From Porticoccus sp002341315 (GTDB lineage Bacteria > Pseudomonadota > Gammaproteobacteria > Pseudomonadales > Porticoccaceae), in the NCBI RefSeq assembly GCF_047634355.1, contig NZ_JBLIAL010000011.1: a stretch of DNA of 64,000 bases; one strand, 5' to 3'. The translations under genes and the position numbers were made by a program. Each line of letters starts with the position of its first letter. The stretch's first letter is position 1. The notes under the pieces were generated by a model. That model saw only the letters and a list, made by a program, of their open reading frames with translations. It was not told the origin of the DNA and did not search any database. This document shows, one piece after another, positions 34,136 to 42,745 of this stretch.

Positions 34136-35170
34136 TCACTGAATATGGGTTTGTAGTGCTGCAATCAGATGATCGATACTGAAGCCCTCGTCTTCACCCC
34201 AATCATAGGCCTCCTGCTTGCCGAACAATGAGCCGGCCAGTTTTTCCTTTTTATCAAGCTGACTTTTTAATTCCTCGATGCTTGGTTGCAAATATCCGCT
34301 TTCCCTCCCTTTCAGCTTCACCGGCTCCTCAAACGACAGTTGAAGTCGCTGCCCCTTTCGTACTATTACCCGGGCGAAGTCCCACTGACTGGCACCGGAC
34401 TGAGTAGTTTGGCGTGCGCTGGGTACAGCGACAAACAAGGCTTTGGTAAAAGCAGCAATAGCTTTCTGCAAATCCTCCTCCCCCATAGTTTGTGCCAGTT
34501 GGCCCAAGTCCAGGCTGATATAGCGGTAATAGGTCGCAGAATTGAACTCCAGGCTGCCCATATGAGCGGAACCCGGTTCTTCTTGCCGATCATCCAGCGC
34601 CGTGAAAAACTCCACTTCGTTACTAGCTTTGTGGGTGGAAATAGCATGAGAAAAAGATGCCGCGGCTTCCACGTTCATATCCGCAGCCTTCGCTACCATA
34701 CGCCCAAATAATGCGATATCCAGCGCATCAACAGCAGGTGCGAGCGCCTTCTTGGCCACCTTCGCCAGTTCCTTATCTTTTAGTTTACTGTCGTCAAACC
34801 CCTGCTCTGCCGCGTACGAAGCGAATGCGGCTGCCTCGCTGTCACTAATGAACAATAGTGTGTCGTCACTTAATTGATCGGCCATTTTCTTGCCACAGGC
34901 GGTGGCCTGAGTTTCGTTAGCGCCAGCGGCCTGACAGGCCAAAATAAAAATCTCTTCAACTTTCTTGGTACGAATACCCAGCTTGATACCGAAATCCTGC
35001 ATAGCCAGGCGTACCTGCCGCTTCCAGCATTGGGAGCTGACTCGCGCCCGGGTGACGCCGCCGACGATGGCGGTTTTCGGTGCTCCCACATCGTCCCGGT
35101 TCAGGCAGGTCACCGGGAAGGATTGCAAGATGTGGTATTCGATTCGGGTATTGGTGTAAGAATTGGTCAT
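34136..35170 (-). CDS. cas7e: Cascade backbone Cas7e
   Basis: A 344-residue Cas7e (Cse4/CasC), whose six copies form the helical backbone of Cascade along the crRNA. Family features are RIEYHILQSFPVTCLNRDD at the N-terminus, then AIVGGVTRARVSSQCWKRQV and SHAISTHKASNEVEFFTALD in the middle. It lies 15 bases after cas6e and nine before the cas5e start. AGGA stands upstream of the ATG. Length is close to that of E. coli CasC (363 residues). Confidence 0.95.
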   Translation of the reverse strand: MTNSYTNTRIEYHILQSFPVTCLNRDDVGAPKTAIVGGVTRARVSSQCWKRQVRLAMQDFGIKLGIRTKKVEEIFILACQAAGANETQATACGKKMADQLSDDTLLFISDSEAAAFASYAAEQGFDDSKLKDKELAKVAKKALAPAVDALDIALFGRMVAKAADMNVEAAASFSHAISTHKASNEVEFFTALDDRQEEPGSAHMGSLEFNSATYYRYISLDLGQLAQTMGEEDLQKAIAAFTKALFVAVPSARQTTQSGASQWDFARVIVRKGQRLQLSFEEPVKLKGRESGYLQPSIEELKSQLDKKEKLAGSLFGKQEAYDWGEDEGFSIDHLIAALQTHIQ

Positions 35171-35185
35171 GATGAACGTCCTGTT

Positions 35186-35830
35186 TTAAATAAAGGGGTT
35201 GTCGGTAAGGGGAACAATCTGCAGCAGACCGCAGCCATAGGCGCGAGCGCGTCCTATGCCCTGGGTGAAGCTGCGTTTGAATTGCGTTTGATCGGCAATA
35301 CTTAGAACCCCCTGAATGTGGGCCTGAGCGATAGTTACCTGTCGTTGTTGTTTGTCCTTGAATTGCTGAATCTCTATCTTGTCCACTTGGAGGTGCTCAG
35401 TGGCGACACTAAAGCCCCAACTGGTCGTTGCCCGCTCTGTGAACCATTGGCCGACGGCCTCGCGACCTCGCACAGGCAGCAGCTTGCGGCTGGCGCTATC
35501 GCGCCGGGTGGGGTTGACGATCACCTTGAAGCGGTACTGGCTGTGCTCCAGAAAATTATCTGGAATCGGCCTGCTATGTACCTCACCATGCCGACCATCC
35601 ACCGTCACCATCGGCTGCCGGTTGGCCAGCATCAGGATTTTCCGTCCCTTGTAATCGCCGCCTTGATCCGCATATAAAATGCCGCTGGACTCACTGGTCG
35701 CTTTCGATTCAGGATTACGAATATCGTCATAGAGGCTGTAAACCACTCGATGCAGCGAATACGCATCAGTAATACGCAGGGCTTTCATCGCCGGGCGATC
35801 CAGGTGCAGGACACTCGCGATCATGCTCAT
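35186..35830 (-). CDS. cas6e: crRNA endoribonuclease Cas6e
   Basis: A 214-residue Cas6e (Cse3/CasE) that cuts the repeat RNA at the base of its hairpin. The N-terminal RRM-like domain has the catalytic region DAYSLHRVVYSLY with His27. The C-terminus has the glycine-rich GIGRARAYGCGLLQIVPL seen in CasE. It starts within the last codons of cse2 (ATGA overlap). In E. coli K-12 this gene comes after cas5e; here it stands between cse2 and cas7e. Confidence 0.94.
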   Translation of the reverse strand: MSMIASVLHLDRPAMKALRITDAYSLHRVVYSLYDDIRNPESKATSESSGILYADQGGDYKGRKILMLANRQPMVTVDGRHGEVHSRPIPDNFLEHSQYRFKVIVNPTRRDSASRKLLPVRGREAVGQWFTERATTSWGFSVATEHLQVDKIEIQQFKDKQQRQVTIAQAHIQGVLSIADQTQFKRSFTQGIGRARAYGCGLLQIVPLTDNPFI

Positions 35831-36378
35831 GCTTCGGCCTCCTCATCCTTAACCATAACCGATTGACCGTAGAACTCCTGAGCCCACTGGGTTTTGACAC
35901 GCTGCCCATTGAAAGCAAAGTTACGTAGCTGTTTGAGCAATAGGATGAAGTCCAAAGGCTGCCCAACTTTGCTGTCAATCAGGGTAAGAACCGGGCGCAG
36001 AATGCGGCAAGCTTCTGCCAATTCGTCACAGGCCAGCAAACGCCGCAGGCGAGTCTTGGCCTGATTGCTCTGATTACCATCTTCATAACAGGCGGCAATG
36101 GCCCGACCCAGCGTTAAACTACCATTGCGCTCTGCCTTGGACTTGGCGATGGCGGCTGCCACGGTGACGAACGGCAGGCGTTGGTAATCCTTCTCCAGGT
36201 CAACCCCCAACGCACCCAATACCTCCCAGCTTTGGTACTCGGTGGCCGGGTTGTCGGCCCTACGCAGTCGAGCGGCCAACCCTTTGTCGGTATTACAGCG
36301 TCCGATAACGGTTTCCACAAAACGCTGCTCCCAACTGGTTTTCTTCCCTTTTTCTATCACTTCAGCTTCCATTCCCAT
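35827..36378 (-). CDS. cse2: Cascade small subunit Cse2 (Cas11e)
   Basis: A 183-residue, mostly helical protein with a basic surface, typical of Cse2/CasB. Two copies form the belly of Cascade and stabilise the displaced DNA strand. Characteristic parts are KGLAARLRRADNPATEYQSW near residue 35, PFVTVAAAIAKSK near 70 and QAKTRLRRLLACDELAEACR near 110. It starts four bases after cse1. A second ATG two codons later is possible. Confidence 0.92.
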   Translation of the reverse strand: MGMEAEVIEKGKKTSWEQRFVETVIGRCNTDKGLAARLRRADNPATEYQSWEVLGALGVDLEKDYQRLPFVTVAAAIAKSKAERNGSLTLGRAIAACYEDGNQSNQAKTRLRRLLACDELAEACRILRPVLTLIDSKVGQPLDFILLLKQLRNFAFNGQRVKTQWAQEFYGQSVMVKDEEAEA

Positions 36379-36382
36379 GGGC

Positions 36383-37879
36383 TCAAATCTCCTGTTTCAA
36401 ATATTTGCTGTTATTGGGGCGGCACTTGGCCCAGGCGTCCAGTTGCCGAGCGGTTTCCCGTGGGCAAAATTGGTCGTAGGCTTGCTGGACATAACCAGCG
36501 AAGCGACGGCGAAGTTTTTGACGCTGCCCGACGGCATCGTCTGTTTGGTCACAGTTATTCACAAGGGACTGGAAATCGCATTCGCAGAGTTGCCAGAACA
36601 ACTGCGTGGTCTGCGGCGCGATCTTGCCGCCATCAACCATCTGTTCCTTAAAGAACCCCATAACCCTGCCGTACAAACTTTTGGCCAACATATCGAGCGC
36701 ATCCATTTCTACTTTCAACTGGCTAAACCAAAGCTCGCCAAGAATATCGCTGTGCAACCAGACCTGAGATTCCACAAAGTCATCACTGCCAGACACATAT
36801 TGTTCGCCCGCATTGTTACTTACCCTAAGACCACCGGACCAGATAGCAAAAGTTTCAGTAACATCTCTGGCTCGCTCCAGGCCACTGCGTAGTTGCCAGG
36901 ATTGGAATCCTTGTGACTCGCCCTGTTCAAAGAAACCCAGCAGCGCGGTCAATTCGCGCCACGGGCGCTTTTCGGGATCGACCCACAAGGCTTTCGGTTC
37001 CTTACCCACGTTGTTAATCGCCATGCTCGGATCGACAACACCGTCCTTGTAACCGGGGTGAGCAATGCCCTCCGAGTAATGCAATCCATCTTTGTTCAGC
37101 CAGCAGAAGCGGCAGAGCGGAAGCAACCGCCCCATCAGCGACTTTTTAAGCTGGCCCGCTTGCAAACAATCTTCGCCTTCGGGCATCTTTTCCCACGGAG
37201 CAATACCCAGCCCCGCAGGATAAATATTCATTTGTTCAATTTGCCGATGAGTCAGTAGATTCAGCCAGAGTGTTTCCTGCAGTTTGTTACCCAACAAGAA
37301 GCTGTGTAGCAGCCCCATATGCGCCACAGCGGGGCCAGGTTTTCCTGTGGACGGTTTTCCCTTGTCGTTGCGTTTACCTGAATAATCCGGCGATAACACC
37401 ACACTGTTATCGGTTTTCTTGCCCGATAACGCGAAACCCATCAGCGTCAGCAACAACAAGGCTTTATCAGCATCATCCAACGACCTTTGGACCTGTATCT
37501 GACTCAGTACCGTGGTGTTGCCGGTAGACACTTCCGGTAATACCGCGCCAAAAGACTGCTTCTTCGCCGCTTGAATAGCAGGCATCTGCAAAAACGGCTG
37601 CTCACCGTACAGATAAAATCGGTCATGCCATTTATCCAGATAGATCAAGCAACGCTCAGCCAGGCCTCGCGTGCCCAACGCCTTCCATTCGACCTCGTTA
37701 TCAGGTGTGGCAGCAGACTGGGCAATCGCCAGTAGCAACTTGAGCAGTGCAATTTTCTGCACCGGGTTGCCACCCAAACTGCGATACTCCGGATTACTGA
37801 ATACCTGCCGCAAACTGACGCGGCCAAAATCCGCCACGGGTATCCAGGGTTCATCTATCAGGTTGAATCGATTTTCCAT
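36383..37879 (-). CDS. cse1: Cascade large subunit Cse1 (Cas8e)
   Basis: A 498-residue Cse1/CasA, the subunit that recognises the PAM and recruits Cas3. The N-terminus NRFNLIDEPWIPVADFGRVS is diagnostic. A middle part around RPWRELTALLGFFEQGES and a C-terminal helical bundle follow. Length agrees with E. coli CasA (502). It lies 11 bases after cas3. The spacer-start bias described in the findings predicts that its PAM-reading loops differ from those of E. coli. Confidence 0.94.
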   Translation of the reverse strand: MENRFNLIDEPWIPVADFGRVSLRQVFSNPEYRSLGGNPVQKIALLKLLLAIAQSAATPDNEVEWKALGTRGLAERCLIYLDKWHDRFYLYGEQPFLQMPAIQAAKKQSFGAVLPEVSTGNTTVLSQIQVQRSLDDADKALLLLTLMGFALSGKKTDNSVVLSPDYSGKRNDKGKPSTGKPGPAVAHMGLLHSFLLGNKLQETLWLNLLTHRQIEQMNIYPAGLGIAPWEKMPEGEDCLQAGQLKKSLMGRLLPLCRFCWLNKDGLHYSEGIAHPGYKDGVVDPSMAINNVGKEPKALWVDPEKRPWRELTALLGFFEQGESQGFQSWQLRSGLERARDVTETFAIWSGGLRVSNNAGEQYVSGSDDFVESQVWLHSDILGELWFSQLKVEMDALDMLAKSLYGRVMGFFKEQMVDGGKIAPQTTQLFWQLCECDFQSLVNNCDQTDDAVGQRQKLRRRFAGYVQQAYDQFCPRETARQLDAWAKCRPNNSKYLKQEI

Positions 37880-37890
37880 AAGTGGTCTTC

Positions 37891-40488
37891 CTAGTCTTTG
37901 ATTACCCGGTAACCCAGGTCATTCCGGTATTCCAAGCGGTGTTTGTCGTGAACTTCTGCCTGCTCAACGCCCCGCAGACGTTCGGTGTCATCCACCAGGG
38001 CCACACGCAACACACTCTCGTCCTCTGGCCAATCCGGATTCCCCAAGTAGAAGCAATGCTGCAAACCAAAGCGTTTGAGTGTGTCCACGGGCAAGGCTTT
38101 GGGGGCATCCTGCACCCTGACCGCCACTACCTGACGCATCAGCATGGCACTAACATTCCGCCAACCGGCTCTGGTCAAGCCAGGACGCTGCAAAGGCAGT
38201 TGCACCAGTTCGCCATTGAGCAAAGTCAGCGTTGCGGTATCACCCTCCCGGTTACGCGTCATGGCACGCAGCAGTAACACGTCGAAATTGTCAGTCTCGC
38301 TGTAACGAGTCTGCACCTTGCTTTCCGGTAGCGTATTGCCAGCTTCGGCCAAACCTACTCTGGCCAGTTGCCGCAATGAGTTACGGCCGGTACGCCAGCG
38401 TGTGCCGTTATCCAGATCGGACAGCAAGCGGCTCATCTGCGCGTGCTCTTGTCGAACCGCGTAAGTACTTTCAATCAGATTGCGGATGTCGCCCGGTAGA
38501 TCCACCGACAGGATGGACTGCCAGACTTCCAGGCTGCGGCAAAGCACATAAGGGCTGTAGACGTAGGCACTGCGACCGAAGTGCTTTTCAGGATTATCGA
38601 TAGCCACTGGAAATTCCGGGGCCAATAACCAGGCCTCGGGCATGGCCGTTTTGCAGCGCGGGGTATCCTCATGGCGCCAGAGGCGGCCAAGACGCTGCAA
38701 CAACATATCGGTAGGGGCAAAACGCGAAATCATAAAATCGGCGTCGATATCCAGAGACTGCTCCAGTACTTGGGTACCCACCAGAATCCGGCCCTGCTTT
38801 CCCCGCTTCGACCAACCGACTTTGCCATAAAGATTGACCCACTGGTCTTCTATCGACTGGCGGTCATTGGCAGTAAAGCGAGAGTGCAACAAACCACACG
38901 CGATACCCAGTTCGCTGGCTCGGGCGGCTAGCTCCAGGTAACTCTGCTGGGCGTCCAATACGGTGTTTTCGATCCACAACACCTGTTGGCCCTGTTCGGC
39001 ACGCAACAGGGCCTGTTCCAGCGCCAGCTTTTCGTCGTCCTGTAATTGAAGGTTAACCTGGCGGCTTGGCCCCGCTGGCACAGGCACTTCACACACTTCG
39101 GCATCGACGGGGCAGGCAGTTATCAAGGGATAATCCATAGCGGACAATGCAGAACCAAGCAGTTGCTGACGACGATCCTGATTCAGTGTGGCACTGAGAA
39201 TAATTACCGTGCAGCGCAATGAGCGCAGCAACGCCACCAGTGCATCCAGCAGAGTACCGGTATAGGCATCATAGGTATGCACCTCATCGAGAATGACCAC
39301 CTTCCCGGCCAGCCCGAAGGCGCGAACAAAGCCATGCTTGACGTTCATCGCCGCCATCAATGCCTGGTCGATAGTTCCGACGGCGAAGGGTGCCAACAGT
39401 CCGCGTTTGCCCTGATTGAACCAGGCGCCACCCGGCCTACCCTCTTCGCCCATATCGGTATCCAGCAGCCAGGCATTTCCGTGTAGCAGCAAGGAGCGAT
39501 GATGGCAGTCATCCGCCAATATTCCCGACAAGCCATTCTTCTTGTCGCCCTGTAAAAACAGGTTAAAGCGCTCGAAAATCTTGTTGGAGGTCAGTTGCGT
39601 GGGCAACGCAAAATAAATACCGCTTGCCTGCCCGGAGAACAACAGCTTATAAGCGGCATACAAGGCTGCCTCGGTTTTGCCCAATCCCATGGGCGCTTCC
39701 AGCACGTAGACGCCAGGCGAAGCCGCTTGATCGATAAGGATCGACTGTGCCTCTCGGGGAGAGAAACCAAACACCTCTTCAAGTCTGAGCTCGGCTTTAT
39801 AGGTTGGGGAGATAAAACCGGCAGCATTCAATGCCTTGCCGATGCTTTCCTGCCATGGTGCCTCTGGGTCTTCAAAAAACTCACCGGAACCTATCCAGTC
39901 CGCCACAGAAGTCAGGCCCGCTACCAGACGCGCCTGGGCAACAGACTCGATCTGTGGCCAGGTTTCACCAAAATGGGCCTGCAACGCCCCGATCAGTTTT
40001 TTCCGTTCTTGTTGCCAGACATCGCCGCCAAAAATTTCATCGATGGCACGTTTGCCCGCAAGCGAAGGTGAAAAGCCATGATGCTGGCCCAGGATTTCAG
40101 GCACAAATTCAGGCGCTCCCAGGACTCTTGCGGTTAATTGGCTGACACCGGCATGTCCGCCCCACCCTTTTTCCAAGTCTGGGTTAAAACCCGGTATTAG
40201 TTGGCTGCCACAGGCGCGCATGATTTTGTTGTAAAAGGTCGGACTCACCTTACCCACATCATGATTGGCTGCGGCGAAGGCAGCTCCCGCCGGAAACAGT
40301 GCTTGTGCCGCGGTGGAAGGCAAGCGCCGGATTATCTCATGAGCCACTTCACCAACTATCTGGCAATGATTGAAAACTGTTCGGCCTTTGCGGGTGACCC
40401 CTTTGCTTGGGCTATAGGTCTTCGCCGGACATTCCGTATAGGGGATGGCTAATGAGGTTATGGTTTTATTTGTTTCTTTACGAATCAT
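37891..40488 (-). CDS. cas3: Cas3 helicase-nuclease
   Basis: An 865-residue effector that unwinds and degrades target DNA. The N-terminal HD nuclease domain covers about 35-215: His41, the HD pair His76-Asp77 in AANHDVGK, His112 and the later QHH. The superfamily 2 helicase follows with Walker A EAPMGLGKTEAAL (about 264-276), the DEVH box at 401-404 and motif III SATLN near 433. It also has QxxxGRLWR-like residues near LLQRLGRLWRHED, and a C-terminal domain. All key residues are present, so it should be active. It is the first cas gene of the operon, 127 bases after the KilA-N stop. Confidence 0.95.
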   Translation of the reverse strand: MIRKETNKTITSLAIPYTECPAKTYSPSKGVTRKGRTVFNHCQIVGEVAHEIIRRLPSTAAQALFPAGAAFAAANHDVGKVSPTFYNKIMRACGSQLIPGFNPDLEKGWGGHAGVSQLTARVLGAPEFVPEILGQHHGFSPSLAGKRAIDEIFGGDVWQQERKKLIGALQAHFGETWPQIESVAQARLVAGLTSVADWIGSGEFFEDPEAPWQESIGKALNAAGFISPTYKAELRLEEVFGFSPREAQSILIDQAASPGVYVLEAPMGLGKTEAALYAAYKLLFSGQASGIYFALPTQLTSNKIFERFNLFLQGDKKNGLSGILADDCHHRSLLLHGNAWLLDTDMGEEGRPGGAWFNQGKRGLLAPFAVGTIDQALMAAMNVKHGFVRAFGLAGKVVILDEVHTYDAYTGTLLDALVALLRSLRCTVIILSATLNQDRRQQLLGSALSAMDYPLITACPVDAEVCEVPVPAGPSRQVNLQLQDDEKLALEQALLRAEQGQQVLWIENTVLDAQQSYLELAARASELGIACGLLHSRFTANDRQSIEDQWVNLYGKVGWSKRGKQGRILVGTQVLEQSLDIDADFMISRFAPTDMLLQRLGRLWRHEDTPRCKTAMPEAWLLAPEFPVAIDNPEKHFGRSAYVYSPYVLCRSLEVWQSILSVDLPGDIRNLIESTYAVRQEHAQMSRLLSDLDNGTRWRTGRNSLRQLARVGLAEAGNTLPESKVQTRYSETDNFDVLLLRAMTRNREGDTATLTLLNGELVQLPLQRPGLTRAGWRNVSAMLMRQVVAVRVQDAPKALPVDTLKRFGLQHCFYLGNPDWPEDESVLRVALVDDTERLRGVEQAEVHDKHRLEYRNDLGYRVIKD

Positions 40489-40516
40489 GTATCAGCAGAC
40501 TTTTCAAAAATAGTTA

Positions 40517-40615
40517 TTAATTTGAGTGTGGATTAAGGAATTCCTGCTCAGCAAACTCATCCAACACCCACCGGGTGCTGGCGACTTTTTTCGCATTGGG
40601 AAATGAAAGTTCCAA
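40517..40615 (-). other. In-frame open extension after the KilA-N stop codon
   Basis: After the TGA at 40616-40618 the same frame stays open for 32 codons to a TAA at 40517-40519. It encodes LELSFPNAKKVASTRW followed by VLDEFAEQEFLNPHSN. The composition looks like normal protein, not random sequence. Either the KilA-N gene once ended here and gained a stop, or this is the tail of another decayed gene, or the stop is read through at low rate. Confidence 0.4.
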
Positions 40616-41449
40616 TCATTTCGAGGATGCCCTATCCAATCGCTCAAGCCGATGATCGGTGACCAGTATCTTCATTTGCGAAATCGCAATCTGGTTCAGG
40701 CGGCTCAGACGTTCTTGCTGCGGCAGTCCTTCATCGATGAAAACAGCATTAAGGTTTTCCATATTGGCTAAACATACCAACTGCGCCCCATTGGCATAAT
40801 CACGGATGTTGCCTTGTTCTCCAGGATTGGCGTTGCGCCATTGCCTTGCCGTCATACCGAACAGGGCCATATTCAATACATCCGCCTCCGAAGCATAAAC
40901 AAGGTTGACCTGCTTTGGTGTCAGTTCGGTCGGAACCAGGTTTTCCTTGATGGCATCGGTGTGAATTCGGTAATTTATTTTTGTCAAATTCCGGCGGATA
41001 TCCCAACCCATTTGTTCCTGTTCAAGTTCCTTGAGGCGCTGGAACTCTTTAATGAGGTAAATCTTGAACTCAGGGCTGATCCACATACCAAATTCGAACG
41101 CGAGGTCCTTATGGGCGTAGGTGCCACCGTACCTACCGGCTTTTGCCACCAAGCCAACTGCTCCGGTTTTGGCAACCCACTCTTTTACGCTGATCTTGTA
41201 GCTGTTCAACCCTGCCTGGCTTTTAATTGTGGCGAATTCGCCATAATTAAAAGCCGAATTGTGGACCGATTCCCAGATACCCAAAAACTCAACGGTATTG
41301 CGGTTACGCAGCCAGTCAGAGATGAAAAAATCACCATCCTTGGCTTTCAGCATGTCGGTCAGTGAGATGTAATCCTGATCCTTGACCGAAACAACCGTGA
41401 TGGCTGTTTCGAGCACTTCAATTTTGCGGTTGTTCTTATCCGTTGTCAC
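40616..41449 (-). CDS. KilA-N domain protein upstream of cas3
   Basis: A 277-residue protein. Residues about 12-135 form a KilA-N DNA-binding domain, with YISLTDMLKAKDGDFFISDW, RNTVEFLGIWE and a later GGTYAHKDLAFEFGMWISPE. A helical linker (LIKEFQRLKELEQEQ) leads to a C-terminal domain with MTARQWRNANPG and NIRDYANGAQLVCLANMEN. KilA-N proteins are common in phages and in mobile or defence regions; the biochemical role of this two-domain type is unknown. It is read in the same direction as cas3, 127 bases ahead, and could share its promoter. The frame continues open for 32 codons beyond the stop. Confidence 0.8.
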   Translation of the reverse strand: MTTDKNNRKIEVLETAITVVSVKDQDYISLTDMLKAKDGDFFISDWLRNRNTVEFLGIWESVHNSAFNYGEFATIKSQAGLNSYKISVKEWVAKTGAVGLVAKAGRYGGTYAHKDLAFEFGMWISPEFKIYLIKEFQRLKELEQEQMGWDIRRNLTKINYRIHTDAIKENLVPTELTPKQVNLVYASEADVLNMALFGMTARQWRNANPGEQGNIRDYANGAQLVCLANMENLNAVFIDEGLPQQERLSRLNQIAISQMKILVTDHRLERLDRASSK

Positions 41450-41647
41450 ATGATCCTCCCTTACTGTGCCTTGATGGGTGCTGGCTTGCTTAACCGGTGG
41501 CTGTGTAACTGTAACGCTTTCGGATTAGCTGTCTGCGAACCCTACTGTTCGCTGTAATGCCCCCGTTCACCGTCCGCGGTTTCTGCAGGTGACGGACATC
41601 GACAATTAGCCATTCTCCCCTACCTCTTGCGTGCTACTTCCTGTGAC

Positions 41648-41692
41648 TATATCGCCTTGTGGTGACAAAACACGTCCTGGCGATATATACAG
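41648..41692. promoter_or_regulatory. Long inverted repeat with LexA-like box upstream of the KilA-N gene
   Basis: TATATCGCC at 41648-41656 and GGCGATATA at 41679-41687 are perfect 9-base arms with centres 31 bases apart, about three helical turns. The right arm overlaps CTG-N10-CAG at 41677-41692 (CTGGCGATATATACAG). This matches the gammaproteobacterial LexA consensus at 13 of 16 positions. It lies between the WYL regulator stop and the KilA-N start, so it may control KilA-N and perhaps cas transcription. Confidence 0.4.
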
Positions 41693-41701
41693 CACTCACT
41701 A

Positions 41702-42676
41702 TTACTCGCCTTCTGTTTCTTCGTACATCACCATCGCCTGCCGCAACCGGCGATGCACTGCCTGCCGCAACTCGGCTGGGGCTTCTACCGCAACATGGGG
41801 CAGATGGCGCAGGATGTCCTGCACCAGTTCCTTGTCGTTGGCATAGGGAAGGGTCAGCAGGTAGTCCCGCCCGTCCCATTCGCCCTGCTGGTTCGGGTGC
41901 CATTGCTGGCTGGCAATTTCCCGGGCAACCGCGGGGAGGAAACGCAACCTCGCCTGATGGCGCGGCTTTCCGGCGAAGATTCCAAAGCTGGTGGAGAAGT
42001 GGTTTTGCAGGGTTTCCCGATCCACCAGTTTGCGGTCGGGCTTGAGGATGTCGGCACGGATAATGCGCGCCACAGAGAAGGTGCGCAGGCTATTGCGCAG
42101 GTGGCAGAAGGCGTCCAGGTACCAGTTTTCCCGGTAGTAGACGAGGTGCTGGGGACTGATATAGCGGTCGGAATTGATACCTTGATAGTCACTGTAGTAG
42201 ATATGCAGCTGTTTTTTGAGCAACAGTGCTTCGGTAACCCGGTGGAAGACTTTGCCCTGAAGCTGGCGCTGGGCCATGGGCAGTATGCGGAGCTGATCGG
42301 CGAAGGCGCTGGGGTCGATACCCCGAGCATTGAGCAGTTTGGTAACCTCTTTTTCGATCACGACGATTTCGTCGTTGAGGATGCCGTTGCCCAATTGCTC
42401 CAGCAGGCTGAGCAGCAGGCTGAGGGATTGCAGCTCATCACCGGTCAGCCACAGGCCGGGCAGTTCAAAGAGGTCGCCCTCATTTTTTTCATAGCGCCAG
42501 CCGCGGCCCGACTCGTCATATACCAGTGGGGCATCCACCAGCTGCATGGTCTCCAGCAGGCGTTTGACGTTGCGCTCGGAGCACTCCAGTTCTTCCGCCA
42601 GCACCCGAACGGGAACCGGCAAGCGGCGGTTTTTAAAAATTCGGTGGAGGTGCTGAATGCGGTCGAACTTGTCCAT
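41702..42676 (-). CDS. WYL-domain transcriptional regulator
   Basis: A 324-residue regulator. Residues about 1-60 form a helix-turn-helix of the DeoR/HTH_11 type (FDRIQHLHRIFKNRRLPVPV, then LECSERNVKRLLETM). Residues about 130-220 form the WYL domain, with ISPQHLVYYRENWYLDAFCH and RTFSVARI. A C-terminal WCX-like extension follows. WYL regulators often accompany CRISPR-Cas and other defence loci and sense nucleic-acid ligands in the few studied cases. It is transcribed towards KilA-N and the cas genes and follows recJ by 69 bases. Regulation of the CRISPR locus is inferred from position. Confidence 0.85.
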   Translation of the reverse strand: MDKFDRIQHLHRIFKNRRLPVPVRVLAEELECSERNVKRLLETMQLVDAPLVYDESGRGWRYEKNEGDLFELPGLWLTGDELQSLSLLLSLLEQLGNGILNDEIVVIEKEVTKLLNARGIDPSAFADQLRILPMAQRQLQGKVFHRVTEALLLKKQLHIYYSDYQGINSDRYISPQHLVYYRENWYLDAFCHLRNSLRTFSVARIIRADILKPDRKLVDRETLQNHFSTSFGIFAGKPRHQARLRFLPAVAREIASQQWHPNQQGEWDGRDYLLTLPYANDKELVQDILRHLPHVAVEAPAELRQAVHRRLRQAMVMYEETEGE

Positions 42677-42745
42677 GTGTACTCATCCCTGAAATATTCC
42701 GTCCCGATTTAATGGTCTTTGAGCACAAAGTGCAACCTGCCAGTT

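Noticed and set aside
41753..42712. Plus-strand open frame of 319 codons opposite the WYL regulator
   Set aside because: It is the antisense of a gene with a clear family. Its composition is rich in Gln, Val and Gly, as shadow frames are here.
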